Of a stretch of DNA of 64,000 bases, positions 35,238 through 42,955 are shown in pieces; position 1 is the first letter of the stretch, and each line of letters begins with the position of its first letter. The stretch comes from Streptosporangiales bacterium (lineage in GTDB: Bacteria; Actinomycetota; Actinomycetes; Streptosporangiales; WHST01), in NCBI GenBank assembly GCA_009379955.1, contig WHST01000011.1:1-64000 (forward strand). The letters are read 5' to 3'. The notes beneath the pieces are model-generated. The model did no database searches. It was not told the origin of the DNA and saw only the letters and a program-made list of their open reading frames with translations. The translations under genes were made by a program, and so were the position numbers.

Positions 35238-36503
35238 TCAGTGGTTCAGCGTCAGCTCGGGGAAGATCCCGACGAGGAGCATCGTGGTGACCACACACGC
35301 GGCGAACGGAAGGGTTCCCTTCGTCACCTGCGAGACCGGCAGCTTGGTGAGATTGCTGAGCACGAAGCAGTTGATCCCGACGGGCGGCGTCACGAGGGCG
35401 AGCTCCATGTTGAGGATGAACAGGATCGCGAACTGGATGCGGTCGAGTCCGTGCTGGATGAGGATCGCATCCACGATGGGGATGACCAGGTAGGTGATCG
35501 CGGCGACGTCGAGGAAGTCACCGAGCACCACCAGCAGCAACGACACGACGATGATGAACAGGACCGGCGACACCTCGACCAGGGCGCCCATCGACGTGGT
35601 GATCGACTGCGGCACCTGCTCGATCGTCAGGACGTACGAGAACATCGACGCCGTCGCGATGATGAGGAAGATGATCACCGAGGTCCGCAGTGTGCTCGCG
35701 CAGGCGTCGACGAGCTTCCGCCAGGTCAGCTTTCGGTAGTAGACGCCCTCGATGAGCAGGGCGCCGATGACTCCGGCCATCGCCGACTCGGTGGCCGTGA
35801 CGATGCCGAGCAGGATGACGACGTAGATGAAGATCGGCAGCAGCAGCACCACACCGTGCTTACGGAGCAGCAGGAGTCGACCCGACCAGGGCACCCGCTC
35901 GTCCACGGGATATCTCCGGCGACGTGCGATGCCCACCGATACCGCCGCGAGGAGGGCGGTCAGCACGATCCCCGGCAGCACGCCTGCACGAAACAGGGTC
36001 AGCACGGGGATGGTGGTGATGGACGAGTAGATGATCATGTTGATGCTCGGTGGGATGAGGATGCCGAGCGTGCCGCCACCCGCCACCAACCCGGCCGCGA
36101 ACGTCGGCGAGTATCCGAGCCTGGTCATCTTCGGGACGAGGATGAGCCCGAGCGCCGCAGCGTTCGCCGGGCTCGACCCGCTGACGGCGGCCAACATCGC
36201 GCTCGCGAGGACGGCCACCAGGGCGAGCCCACCCCGACGGTGCCCGACGAACGCCAGCAACAGGTCGATCAGACCGTTGACGCCACGCCCCGACGAGAGG
36301 ATCGCGGCCATCAGGAGGAAGAACGGGATGGCCGTCAGTGCCGAGCCGTTGATGTTCGTGGCGAACGTCTGCGTGATGACGCTCGGCGCCTGCGCCTCGA
36401 AGTAGAAGGCGACCAACGCCGCGACTCCCATGCTCACGTACACGGGTGCGCCGATCACGAGCAGGACCACGAAGACGGCGACCATCAGGAGGGCGATCGT
36501 CAT
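35238..36503 (-). CDS. dctM: TRAP transporter large permease (DctM)
   Basis: 421 residues, about twelve helices. Family motifs: IPFFLLMAAILSSG, AVSGSSPANAAALG, GGTLGILIPPSINMIIYSSIT, and in the second half LVVLGDFLDVAAITYLVIPI and LVTPPVGINCFVLSNLT. Forms the substrate channel with DctQ and is driven by Na+ or H+. Overlaps dctQ by ATGA (36500-36503). Last gene of the dctPQM set. Confidence 0.94.
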   Translation of the reverse strand: MTIALLMVAVFVVLLVIGAPVYVSMGVAALVAFYFEAQAPSVITQTFATNINGSALTAIPFFLLMAAILSSGRGVNGLIDLLLAFVGHRRGGLALVAVLASAMLAAVSGSSPANAAALGLILVPKMTRLGYSPTFAAGLVAGGGTLGILIPPSINMIIYSSITTIPVLTLFRAGVLPGIVLTALLAAVSVGIARRRRYPVDERVPWSGRLLLLRKHGVVLLLPIFIYVVILLGIVTATESAMAGVIGALLIEGVYYRKLTWRKLVDACASTLRTSVIIFLIIATASMFSYVLTIEQVPQSITTSMGALVEVSPVLFIIVVSLLLVVLGDFLDVAAITYLVIPIVDAILIQHGLDRIQFAILFILNMELALVTPPVGINCFVLSNLTKLPVSQVTKGTLPFAACVVTTMLLVGIFPELTLNH

Positions 36504-37060
36504 CGCTTGCCCTCCGACAGGTCGGGTGGCAGCGCATCCGCCACTTCGGGCGGCAGGTCAGGGCGGGTGCGCGATCGTCCTCCGCGGACGAGGTGGACGA
36601 TGCTGCCGAGCACGAGCCCGACACCGGCGACCGGGACCACGACCGTGGTGATCCAGCCGGGAAGTCCGGAGGGCAGGATCGCATGTGACGCGTGCAGGTC
36701 CGCGATGGAGCCGGCGCCACTGACGACCAGGGCGATCCCGAGGCAGATCGTCAGCCCGTCCGTCAGCAGCTCGATCGGCCTCCTGAGCCAGGGCACGCGA
36801 CGGGCGAGGAACTCGTAGTGGATGTGGTCTCCGCGCGCGGTCACGGTCGCCGCCACCAGGAGGACCGCCCACAGGGCGATCGTCGTCACCAGCGTGTCGG
36901 ACCACGCGGGCGTATAGCCGAAGAGGTAACGGGACAAGGCGATGCCGGCGGTGAGCAGAACGGCGACGAGCAGCACCACGCTCGGCACCGAGCGCAGGAC
37001 ACTCACCCCCACGCCGATGACACGGCCCGTCCTGCGGCGACCCTGCTGTTCGGCCGACAT
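36500..37060 (-). CDS. dctQ: TRAP transporter small permease (DctQ)
   Basis: 186 residues with four helices. Contains SRYLFGYTPAWSDTLVTTIALWAVLLVAATVTARGDHIHYEFLARRVP, the DctQ family core. Slightly long because of Arg-rich N- and C-terminal tails. Coupled to dctM by a four-base overlap and located 99 bases after dctP. Confidence 0.91.
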   Translation of the reverse strand: MSAEQQGRRRTGRVIGVGVSVLRSVPSVVLLVAVLLTAGIALSRYLFGYTPAWSDTLVTTIALWAVLLVAATVTARGDHIHYEFLARRVPWLRRPIELLTDGLTICLGIALVVSGAGSIADLHASHAILPSGLPGWITTVVVPVAGVGLVLGSIVHLVRGGRSRTRPDLPPEVADALPPDLSEGKR

Positions 37061-37159
37061 CGCGCTCCTCGTCTGGGTTCGGCCGGCGTCACGGCCACGC
37101 GGAGCGGGCTCGACGGTGACGCGGCGCTCACAGGGACTCGTGACGAACGCACCGGTCGG

Positions 37160-38164
37160 TCAGGACATGGCGACCTTTGTCGCCTCGTCGTAGATGCTCG
37201 CCCCGATCTCGTCGCGGTACTTGCGGTTGAAGGGCTCGAACCTGGTGGAGAAGACCTGCCGCTCCTCCTTGGTCAGGATGTTCACGCTCATGCCCTGCTT
37301 GACGAGTGCATCCCTGCCGTTCTTCGCATACCGGTCCGACGTGGTCCGTGCGAACTTCACGAACGTCGGCATGACGGAGGTGATCTTCGTCCGGAGATCC
37401 TCCGGCAGCTTCTGCCACCAGTCCTGGTTCACGACGAGGACTGGTGGGAAGAACTGCCGGTCGTCCTCGGTGGCGAACTTGAGCCGCGACACCTTGTACT
37501 CGGGTGCGGTGGGCACCGAGGTGTAGATGGAGTCGATGACACCACGCGAGGCCGCGCTGGCGACATCCGGTGCCGGGATGGTGATCGGCGAGGCACCCAG
37601 CTCCTCGAAGGCCGCCAGCTGGATCTTGCCCGCCGACGATCGGACCCGCAGTCCCTTGATATCGGACGGCGCGTGGATGGCGTGGTCGGCGAGGAGCGTG
37701 ATGGCGGCACCCGAGTCGATGTAGGCGAGTCCGACCATGTTCTGGGTCTCGAGCGTGTCGAGGATCTTGGCGCCGGCCGGCCCGTCCTCCACCTTGTCGA
37801 GCGAGGTCTGGTCGGGGAAGAAGTACGGCAGCTCGAACAACTGGAAGGCGGGCAGTGACTGGGAGAGGTCGCCGGTCGTCACCATGGCGGCCTCGATCGC
37901 ACCGGACTTCACCGCCGTGATGGCCTCGGGATCGGACTTGTAGAGCTGACCCGCGGGATACTGCTGGACCTCCACCGCGCCGTCGGTCGCCTTCTCGACC
38001 AGCCGCTCCAACTCCTTCGCGTCGTCACCGCGGATGGAGTTGACCGGGAGGGTGAAGTTCAGGCGCATCTTGTGGGCACCGCCGGAACCCGGGGACAGAC
38101 CTCCGCATCCCGTCACAACCGCGATCGCGACGACCAGTGCGGCGTACCGCAGCGCGTGCCTCAT
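37160..38164 (-). CDS. dctP: TRAP transporter substrate-binding lipoprotein (DctP)
   Basis: 334 residues from the ATG at 38164 with AGGAG seven bases before it; the long in-frame extension is antisense noise. Signal peptide with lipobox VTGC, Cys20. DctP fold: MRLNFTLPVNSIRGDDAKELERLVEKATDGAVEVQQYPAGQLYKSD, and IKGLRVRSSAGKIQLAAFEELGASPITIPAPDV, in which the Arg after GLRV binds the substrate carboxylate in this family. So an organic acid is expected. A lipid-anchored DctP fits a Gram-positive cell. Own promoter with an IclR-type site. Confidence 0.92.
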   Translation of the reverse strand: MRHALRYAALVVAIAVVTGCGGLSPGSGGAHKMRLNFTLPVNSIRGDDAKELERLVEKATDGAVEVQQYPAGQLYKSDPEAITAVKSGAIEAAMVTTGDLSQSLPAFQLFELPYFFPDQTSLDKVEDGPAGAKILDTLETQNMVGLAYIDSGAAITLLADHAIHAPSDIKGLRVRSSAGKIQLAAFEELGASPITIPAPDVASAASRGVIDSIYTSVPTAPEYKVSRLKFATEDDRQFFPPVLVVNQDWWQKLPEDLRTKITSVMPTFVKFARTTSDRYAKNGRDALVKQGMSVNILTKEERQVFSTRFEPFNRKYRDEIGASIYDEATKVAMS

Positions 38165-38210
38165 TGCACTTCTCCTCATGTCGTCGGGCTCGGGTGGCTC
38201 GCGCCATGCT

Positions 38211-38269
38211 GTTCTACAGAGAGACCAGTGTTCCGAATACAGTAAAACATCGGCCCCTACCGCGGTCAA
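38211..38269 (-). promoter_or_regulatory. dctP promoter and IclR-type site 1
   Basis: A 25-bp site at 38211-38235 (plus strand: GTTCTACAGAGAG, then ACCAGTGTTCCG) aligns without gaps with two sites at the iclR-CoA-transferase divide. On the minus strand a TTGACC -35 (38264-38269) and a TACTGT -10 (38239-38244) lie just upstream of it. The regulator would therefore cover the transcription start of dctPQM. Confidence 0.7.
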
Positions 38270-38301
38270 GAGCCCGACCGGCAGCGTGGGAGCGGACACG
38301 A

Positions 38302-39522
38302 CTACGGCCGCTCGAGCGCGCGCCGCAGGGACGCGCGGTGGTCGGGATGGGCGATCGCCACCATCGCGTGCACCCGCTCCCGCCAGGAGAGATGCGCGAG
38401 TCTCGCGACTCCGTGCTCGGTCACGACGTGGGTGACGAGCGAGCCAGGCAGTTGCGCAGCCGCCACGGAGGGCGTGATCCTGCTCCGTCCGGCCGTATCG
38501 ACCGATTCGACGGCCACGATCGACAGGCCGCCGTACGCACCCGCGGTCGCGAAGTCCAGGAGACCGCCCACGGCGCGCCGGTCGGCGAGTCCGGGTGACG
38601 TGCCCACCTGCCCGAACAGGTCGATCCTCGAGACGGCGTTGATCGCCGTGTAGTCGCCCAGTGCACCGAGGTGGGCGGGATCGTGCGCGTGCAGCGACCC
38701 GACCAGGCGGACCGAGGGACCGCCGTCGAGCCACCGGTAGTGGGCCTCAGAGCCCATGGCCACCGCTCCGACCACCGGGACCCCACCCGCGCAGGACAGG
38801 CCGCGCTCGGCGACGCCTGCCTCGACCAGGCGCTGCGACCAGTCCGACACCAGGCCCGTGTGGACGGAGAGGCTGACACCGGCGTGGACGAGGGCGTCGG
38901 CGACCCCCGCGAGTGCCCGGCCTACACCCAGCTCGAGCACGGCTCCGTCATCGACGAGACCCGCGATGTGCCCCGCGATCGCGTGTGCCGTCGCATCGGG
39001 CTCCAGGGGCGGCAGCGGAGGGGGCGCCTGGTCGCTCTCCACCACGAGGTCACAGCGGTCGAGCGCCAACGTGTCGGTGGCGACGCGCGGCAGCGCCGCG
39101 TTCAGCTCCACCGCGCGGAACCTGGCCCGCTCGAACGCGACAGGGACGAGATCGACGCACAGTCCCGGGTCGACGCCGCCGGCGGCGGCACGGGTGCCGG
39201 AGAACAGCACGCCGTCGACGCGGAGCGTTCCACGGTCGATCGCACCCGCGAGCTGCCTCATCGAGGAGGGCACCACCCCCACGTCCGCGCCGGCCGCGCC
39301 GTGACCGGGCACGGGTGAGATCACGCGATGGCCGTACCGCAGCGCCTCGAGGATCCGGCCACGTGAGCCGGTCAGCACCTGGAGGATCTCCAGCCGGACA
39401 CCCTGTCCGGCGGCGATCGTGAGCAGGTCGTCGACGAGGGACACGGGTTCAGCGGCTCCGGTGGCGACGAGCAGGCGGTCACCGTCGCGGACGAGCTCCG
39501 CGAGCTCCGTCGCCGCCGTCAT
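38302..39522 (-). CDS. Acetyl-CoA hydrolase / CoA-transferase family protein
   Basis: 406 residues from the ATG at 39522. Two-domain family I CoA-transferase fold: LLVATGAAEPVSLVDDLL, SPVPGHGAAGADVGVVPSSM in the N-half; LELGVGRALAGVADAL, THVVTEHGVARLAHLSWRERVHAMVAIAHPDH in the C-half. The segment that carries the catalytic Glu in Cat1/Cat2-type enzymes (GVHTEMxSDG) reads SVHTGLVSDW, so that Glu appears to be Gly. It may be a hydrolase subfamily or use another residue. Third gene after the CaiB and MaoC genes (14-base gap), likely removing or exchanging CoA in the same pathway. Confidence 0.82.
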   Translation of the reverse strand: MTAATELAELVRDGDRLLVATGAAEPVSLVDDLLTIAAGQGVRLEILQVLTGSRGRILEALRYGHRVISPVPGHGAAGADVGVVPSSMRQLAGAIDRGTLRVDGVLFSGTRAAAGGVDPGLCVDLVPVAFERARFRAVELNAALPRVATDTLALDRCDLVVESDQAPPPLPPLEPDATAHAIAGHIAGLVDDGAVLELGVGRALAGVADALVHAGVSLSVHTGLVSDWSQRLVEAGVAERGLSCAGGVPVVGAVAMGSEAHYRWLDGGPSVRLVGSLHAHDPAHLGALGDYTAINAVSRIDLFGQVGTSPGLADRRAVGGLLDFATAGAYGGLSIVAVESVDTAGRSRITPSVAAAQLPGSLVTHVVTEHGVARLAHLSWRERVHAMVAIAHPDHRASLRRALERP

Positions 39523-39536
39523 CCCTGCACGCCGGC

Positions 39537-40667
39537 CTACCGCGCGGGGAGGCGGGCGACTGCCCAGCCCTTCGCCGTCGTCTCCCCCCGCTGGTTGTCG
39601 GCCCAGACACGGATCCGCACCCGACCCCGGCCGTCGGCGTCCGGCGGCATGCGTTCCTCGATCTCGCCGTGGCAGCGCGTCAGGTCGCCGATCAGGTTGA
39701 ACCGCCTGATCTCGCAGTAGAGCTCCTCGAGGAAGCCGTGGTGCCCGATCCAGTTCGTCAGCATCGTCGAGATCCAGGCGATGCGCTCGGGACCGTAGTC
39801 GTACGCCTCGGGGACACCGACGCTGCGCGCCAGGTCGGAGTCCCAGTGCACGGCTTCCGGCGGTTCGGGTATGCCGTACGTGTTGGGGATCCCCGCGGCA
39901 GGGTGCCTGCGCACGTAGTCGAACCAGTACCCGTGCGCATGGATGAAGAGACCACCCCACGCCTGCTCGAAGGCCACGGCCGTGGTCGCGGTGTACGGAC
40001 CGCGCACGGTGGACGGGAGGGTCTCACCGACCGCCACGTCATCCCAGTGGAGGACGCCGTCGGCGCGGACGAACTCGTTGCGGTACTCCTCGGCGATCGC
40101 GGCGATGTCGTCCGGCGTATACGAGCCGAGCGCGGTACCGCCGTACTTCCCCTTCTCCTTGGCCGTACCACGCTCCACGCGCATGCCCCAGCCCTCGATC
40201 TGGGCGAACGGCTCGACCTCGTCGTCGAGCCGGAACTCCGTCACGCTGGCCTGCCGGAACATCCGCCCGGCGAACCGACCATCCAGCTCGACGAGATCCT
40301 TGAACCGGGTCTCCGCGGACACCCGGTGGCCCACGGGCGCGGGCTTGAACCATCGCCAGTGCGAGCCGCCGAACATGGAGTGCACACCCGGCAGGCCACC
40401 CCGGTAGCCGATCGACAGGCGGCTGAACGCATAGGGCAGGCACGGTGGGACGACGATCGAGCCGTAGGGGCTCTTCGCCGCCGCCTGCTCGTCGACGTAC
40501 AGCGGGTCACGGTCTCCGGTGGCGTATGCCCACCGGCTGATCGCGTCGCGACTCGTCTCGGTGAGGTAGGGGCGTTCGGAGATGGTGACGACCTCACCGA
40601 TCCGACCGCGCAGTCGCGCGAGCTCGTCCTCGGTGATCTTGGTGTTCGTCGCTGTCGTCATCGTCAT
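39537..40667 (-). CDS. MaoC/FAS1-type acyl-CoA hydratase (double hotdog)
   Basis: 376 residues; the ATG at 40667 overlaps the CoA-transferase stop as ATGA. The N-terminal half resembles FAS1-like dehydratases (AISRWAYATGDRDPLYVDEQAA, SRLSIGYRGGLPGVHSMFGGSHWRWF); the C-terminal half has the MaoC-like TATTAVAFEQAWGGLFIHAHGYWFDYVRRHP and LTNWIGHHGFLEELYCEIRRFNLIGDL. The family hydrates 2-enoyl-CoA or dehydrates 3-hydroxyacyl-CoA. In context it would act on the CoA ester made by the neighbouring transferase. Exact substrate unknown. Confidence 0.85.
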   Translation of the reverse strand: MTMTTATNTKITEDELARLRGRIGEVVTISERPYLTETSRDAISRWAYATGDRDPLYVDEQAAAKSPYGSIVVPPCLPYAFSRLSIGYRGGLPGVHSMFGGSHWRWFKPAPVGHRVSAETRFKDLVELDGRFAGRMFRQASVTEFRLDDEVEPFAQIEGWGMRVERGTAKEKGKYGGTALGSYTPDDIAAIAEEYRNEFVRADGVLHWDDVAVGETLPSTVRGPYTATTAVAFEQAWGGLFIHAHGYWFDYVRRHPAAGIPNTYGIPEPPEAVHWDSDLARSVGVPEAYDYGPERIAWISTMLTNWIGHHGFLEELYCEIRRFNLIGDLTRCHGEIEERMPPDADGRGRVRIRVWADNQRGETTAKGWAVARLPAR

Positions 40668-41938
40668 CCCTCGACTTCGTCGGCTGCATGTGCGGGCACG
40701 GTGTGGTCCGCAGCGGTCCCCAGCACGGACTCGGACTCGAGACCGTCGATACGGGCGTCGTCCCAGTGCAGGACCTCGCGCAGGACCTCGCGGGTGTGCT
40801 GACCGAGCAACGGAGCGGCGCCGGTACTCGCGGCAAGAGCCTCGCCGACGAAACGGATAGGGGGCCGCACCATCGGCACGTCGCCGGCCGTCGGGTGGTG
40901 CATGGAGAACAGGATGTCGCGCGCGACGAACTGCTCCTGCTCCAGCGCCTCGACGACGTCGAGGATCGGTCCGTACGGCACGTCGGCCTCGTCGAGGATC
41001 CTCTCCCACTCGGCACGCGTCCTCGCGCGCAGGATGCCCGACACGATCTCCTGCAGCTCGTCTCGGTTGTCGCGTCGGTCCGCCGTGGTCCGGAACCTCG
41101 GATCCTCCACCAGCTCCTGCCGTCCGACGGCCGCACAGAATCGCCGCCAGAACGTGCCGACGTGCAGCGCGAGGACGAGGTGTCCGTCCGCCACTTCGAA
41201 CCGGCCGTAGGGCGCGATGCTGTGGTGGCCGCTGCCCACCCGTCCCGGACTCTCCCCGGTCATCAGGGACAGCTGACCCAGGTAGCCGAGCAGGCCGGCC
41301 AGACCCTCCAACAGGCTGAGGTCGATGTGCTGCGGCGCCGCCGAGGTCGTCCTGCGCTGCAGTGCGGAGAGCACCGCGATGGCTCCCCACAACCCACCCG
41401 CGAGATCGCCCATCGGCAGGCCGAGCTTCGTCGGCGGGCCATCGGTGGCGCCGGTGATGCTCATGACGCCGCTCCTGGCCTGGGTCACGAGGTCGAACGA
41501 CGGCTTGTCGCGCAGTGGCCCCGTCTGGCCGTAGCCGCTGATCGAGCAGAGGATGACGTCCGGCTTGCGCGCGACGAGGGCGTCGAAGCCGAGCCCGAGT
41601 CGGTCGAGCACGCCCGGCCGGAAGTTCTCGATGACCACGTCGCAGTGTGCGGCGAGGTCGAGCACCACCTCAGCCCCGCCGGGGCGTTTGAGGTCGACGA
41701 CCACGCTTCGCTTGTTGCGGTTGATGGCGAGGAAGTAGTGGCTCTGCCTGCCGTCGTAGAAGGGCGCGATCGTCCGTACCTGATCACCTCCGTCCGGCTC
41801 CTCGATCTTGATGACGTCGGCACCGAGGTCCCCGAGGATGCAGGTGGCGAACGGTCCCGCGAGGACGCGGGTGAGGTCGAGGATCCGTACGCCGGCGAGG
41901 GGGAGCCCAGCCGGCTTCGAGGAGTCAGACTCAGTCAT
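40664..41938 (-). CDS. CaiB/BaiF family (type III) CoA-transferase
   Basis: 424 residues. Family motifs: GVRILDLTRVLAGPFATCILGDLGADVIKIEEPDGGDQVR, FLAINRNKRSVVVDLKRPGG, DVVIENFRPGVLDRLGLGF, SISGYGQTGP, and LPMGDLAGGLWGAIAVL with the Asp that carries the acyl anhydride in formyl-CoA transferase. Moves CoA onto an organic acid, presumably the TRAP substrate. First gene of the minus-strand catabolic operon; divergent from iclR, with an IclR-type site five bases before its start codon. Confidence 0.92.
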   Translation of the reverse strand: MTESDSSKPAGLPLAGVRILDLTRVLAGPFATCILGDLGADVIKIEEPDGGDQVRTIAPFYDGRQSHYFLAINRNKRSVVVDLKRPGGAEVVLDLAAHCDVVIENFRPGVLDRLGLGFDALVARKPDVILCSISGYGQTGPLRDKPSFDLVTQARSGVMSITGATDGPPTKLGLPMGDLAGGLWGAIAVLSALQRRTTSAAPQHIDLSLLEGLAGLLGYLGQLSLMTGESPGRVGSGHHSIAPYGRFEVADGHLVLALHVGTFWRRFCAAVGRQELVEDPRFRTTADRRDNRDELQEIVSGILRARTRAEWERILDEADVPYGPILDVVEALEQEQFVARDILFSMHHPTAGDVPMVRPPIRFVGEALAASTGAAPLLGQHTREVLREVLHWDDARIDGLESESVLGTAADHTVPAHAADEVEG

Positions 41939-41942
41939 GGCC

Positions 41943-42044
41943 GTTCTCTATAGAGATCGATGTTCCTTCAAAAGAATAGGGAGCGTCAGTGATCGCGTCA
42001 ACAAGGAGGCCGTCGGCGAATTCTGTAGAGAGGACGCTGTTCCG
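41943..42044. promoter_or_regulatory. IclR-type sites 2 and 3 between the CoA-transferase and iclR genes
   Basis: Two 25-bp sites, 41943-41967 and 42020-42044, match site 1 (38211). Shared positions: TTCTnYAKAGAG at the left and TGTTCC at positions 19-24, no gaps. Site 2 contains the perfect palindrome TCTCTATAGAGA. It overlaps the expected transcription start of the CoA-transferase gene (TATTCT just upstream on the minus strand). Site 3 would serve iclR. Confidence 0.75.
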
Positions 42045-42127
42045 TTCGATGGACAGCCTCCGAGGCGAGTGGATAGCCTCCGTGCCATGGTCGTCTCCGG
42101 TCACGCGCACGTCGAGGGACCACTCCT

Positions 42128-42916
42128 GTGACGAGCCCCCACCCCAAGCGCACCTCGCCGCCGGCACCCGCGGTCGCGAAGGCCGTCGAGATCCTCGACT
42201 ACCTCGCCAACCGCAACTCCGAGGCGGGTGTCTCCGTCATCGCCGCCGCCATCGGGATGAACAAGAGCACCTGTTACAACATCCTGCAGACGCTCGCCGG
42301 CGAGTCGATGGTCGTCAAGGACTCCCGCTTCCCGGTCTACCGGCTCGGACCACGCCTGGTCGAGCTCGGGACGGCAAGCAGGCGTCAGCTCTCCCATCGG
42401 GACCAGGTCGGGGAGGCTGTCCGACCACTGGTGGAGACGTCCGGTCTCACCTGCGCGATCGCCGTGCCACTGCCCGGTGACCGCGGCACCATCATCGTGG
42501 ATCGCGTCATCCCGCGGCGCGCCGACGCGATGAGCGTGGCGATCGGCTACGTGGCCTCGATCACCGCTCCCGCGATGGGCCGGGTCGTCCTGGCCACCCG
42601 CGACATCGACGAGGTCCTGTCCCACATCCGCAACTTCCCCGACGTCGACGAGGCCACCCTCCTCGGCCTGGTCGACTCTCTCGACACGGTGCGAGAGAAG
42701 GGCTTCGGCTGGTCCGACTCCGAGTTCCAACCCGGGACCAACGCGGTCGCCGCTCCGATCCTCAACGCCGACCGCGAGATCGCGTTGGTGCTCTGTCTGG
42801 TCGGCGACGCCGCACACTTCCCCAGTGACAAGATCGACGAGTACGGCCTGGCGCTCGTCGAGATCGCCAAGCAGATCGAGGCCCGCACCGTCAGGGAAGG
42901 CCTCAGCCTCAGCTAG
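42128..42916 (+). CDS. IclR-family transcriptional regulator
   Basis: 262 residues from a GTG at 42128. N-terminal winged helix (AVAKAVEILDYLANRNSEAGVSVIAAAIGMNKSTCYNILQTLAGESMVVKDSRFPVYRLGPRLVELG), then the effector domain (TCAIAVPLPGDRGTIIVDRV, ITAPAMGRVVLA, VAAPILNADREIALVLCLVG). Divergent from the CoA-transferase operon. Such regulators usually control the adjacent catabolic genes and bind an organic acid or CoA ester. Three 25-bp sites in this window are its likely operators. Confidence 0.92.
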   Translation: MTSPHPKRTSPPAPAVAKAVEILDYLANRNSEAGVSVIAAAIGMNKSTCYNILQTLAGESMVVKDSRFPVYRLGPRLVELGTASRRQLSHRDQVGEAVRPLVETSGLTCAIAVPLPGDRGTIIVDRVIPRRADAMSVAIGYVASITAPAMGRVVLATRDIDEVLSHIRNFPDVDEATLLGLVDSLDTVREKGFGWSDSEFQPGTNAVAAPILNADREIALVLCLVGDAAHFPSDKIDEYGLALVEIAKQIEARTVREGLSLS

Positions 42917-42955
42917 CTGCACGTCGGGCGTCGCCACCATAGGCTGGCGGTCGCC

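Noticed and set aside
35238-41938. Complete mesaconate/itaconate degradation pathway
   Set aside because: CoA-transferase and hydratase fit, but no citramalyl- or malyl-CoA lyase is present, so the substrate is left open.
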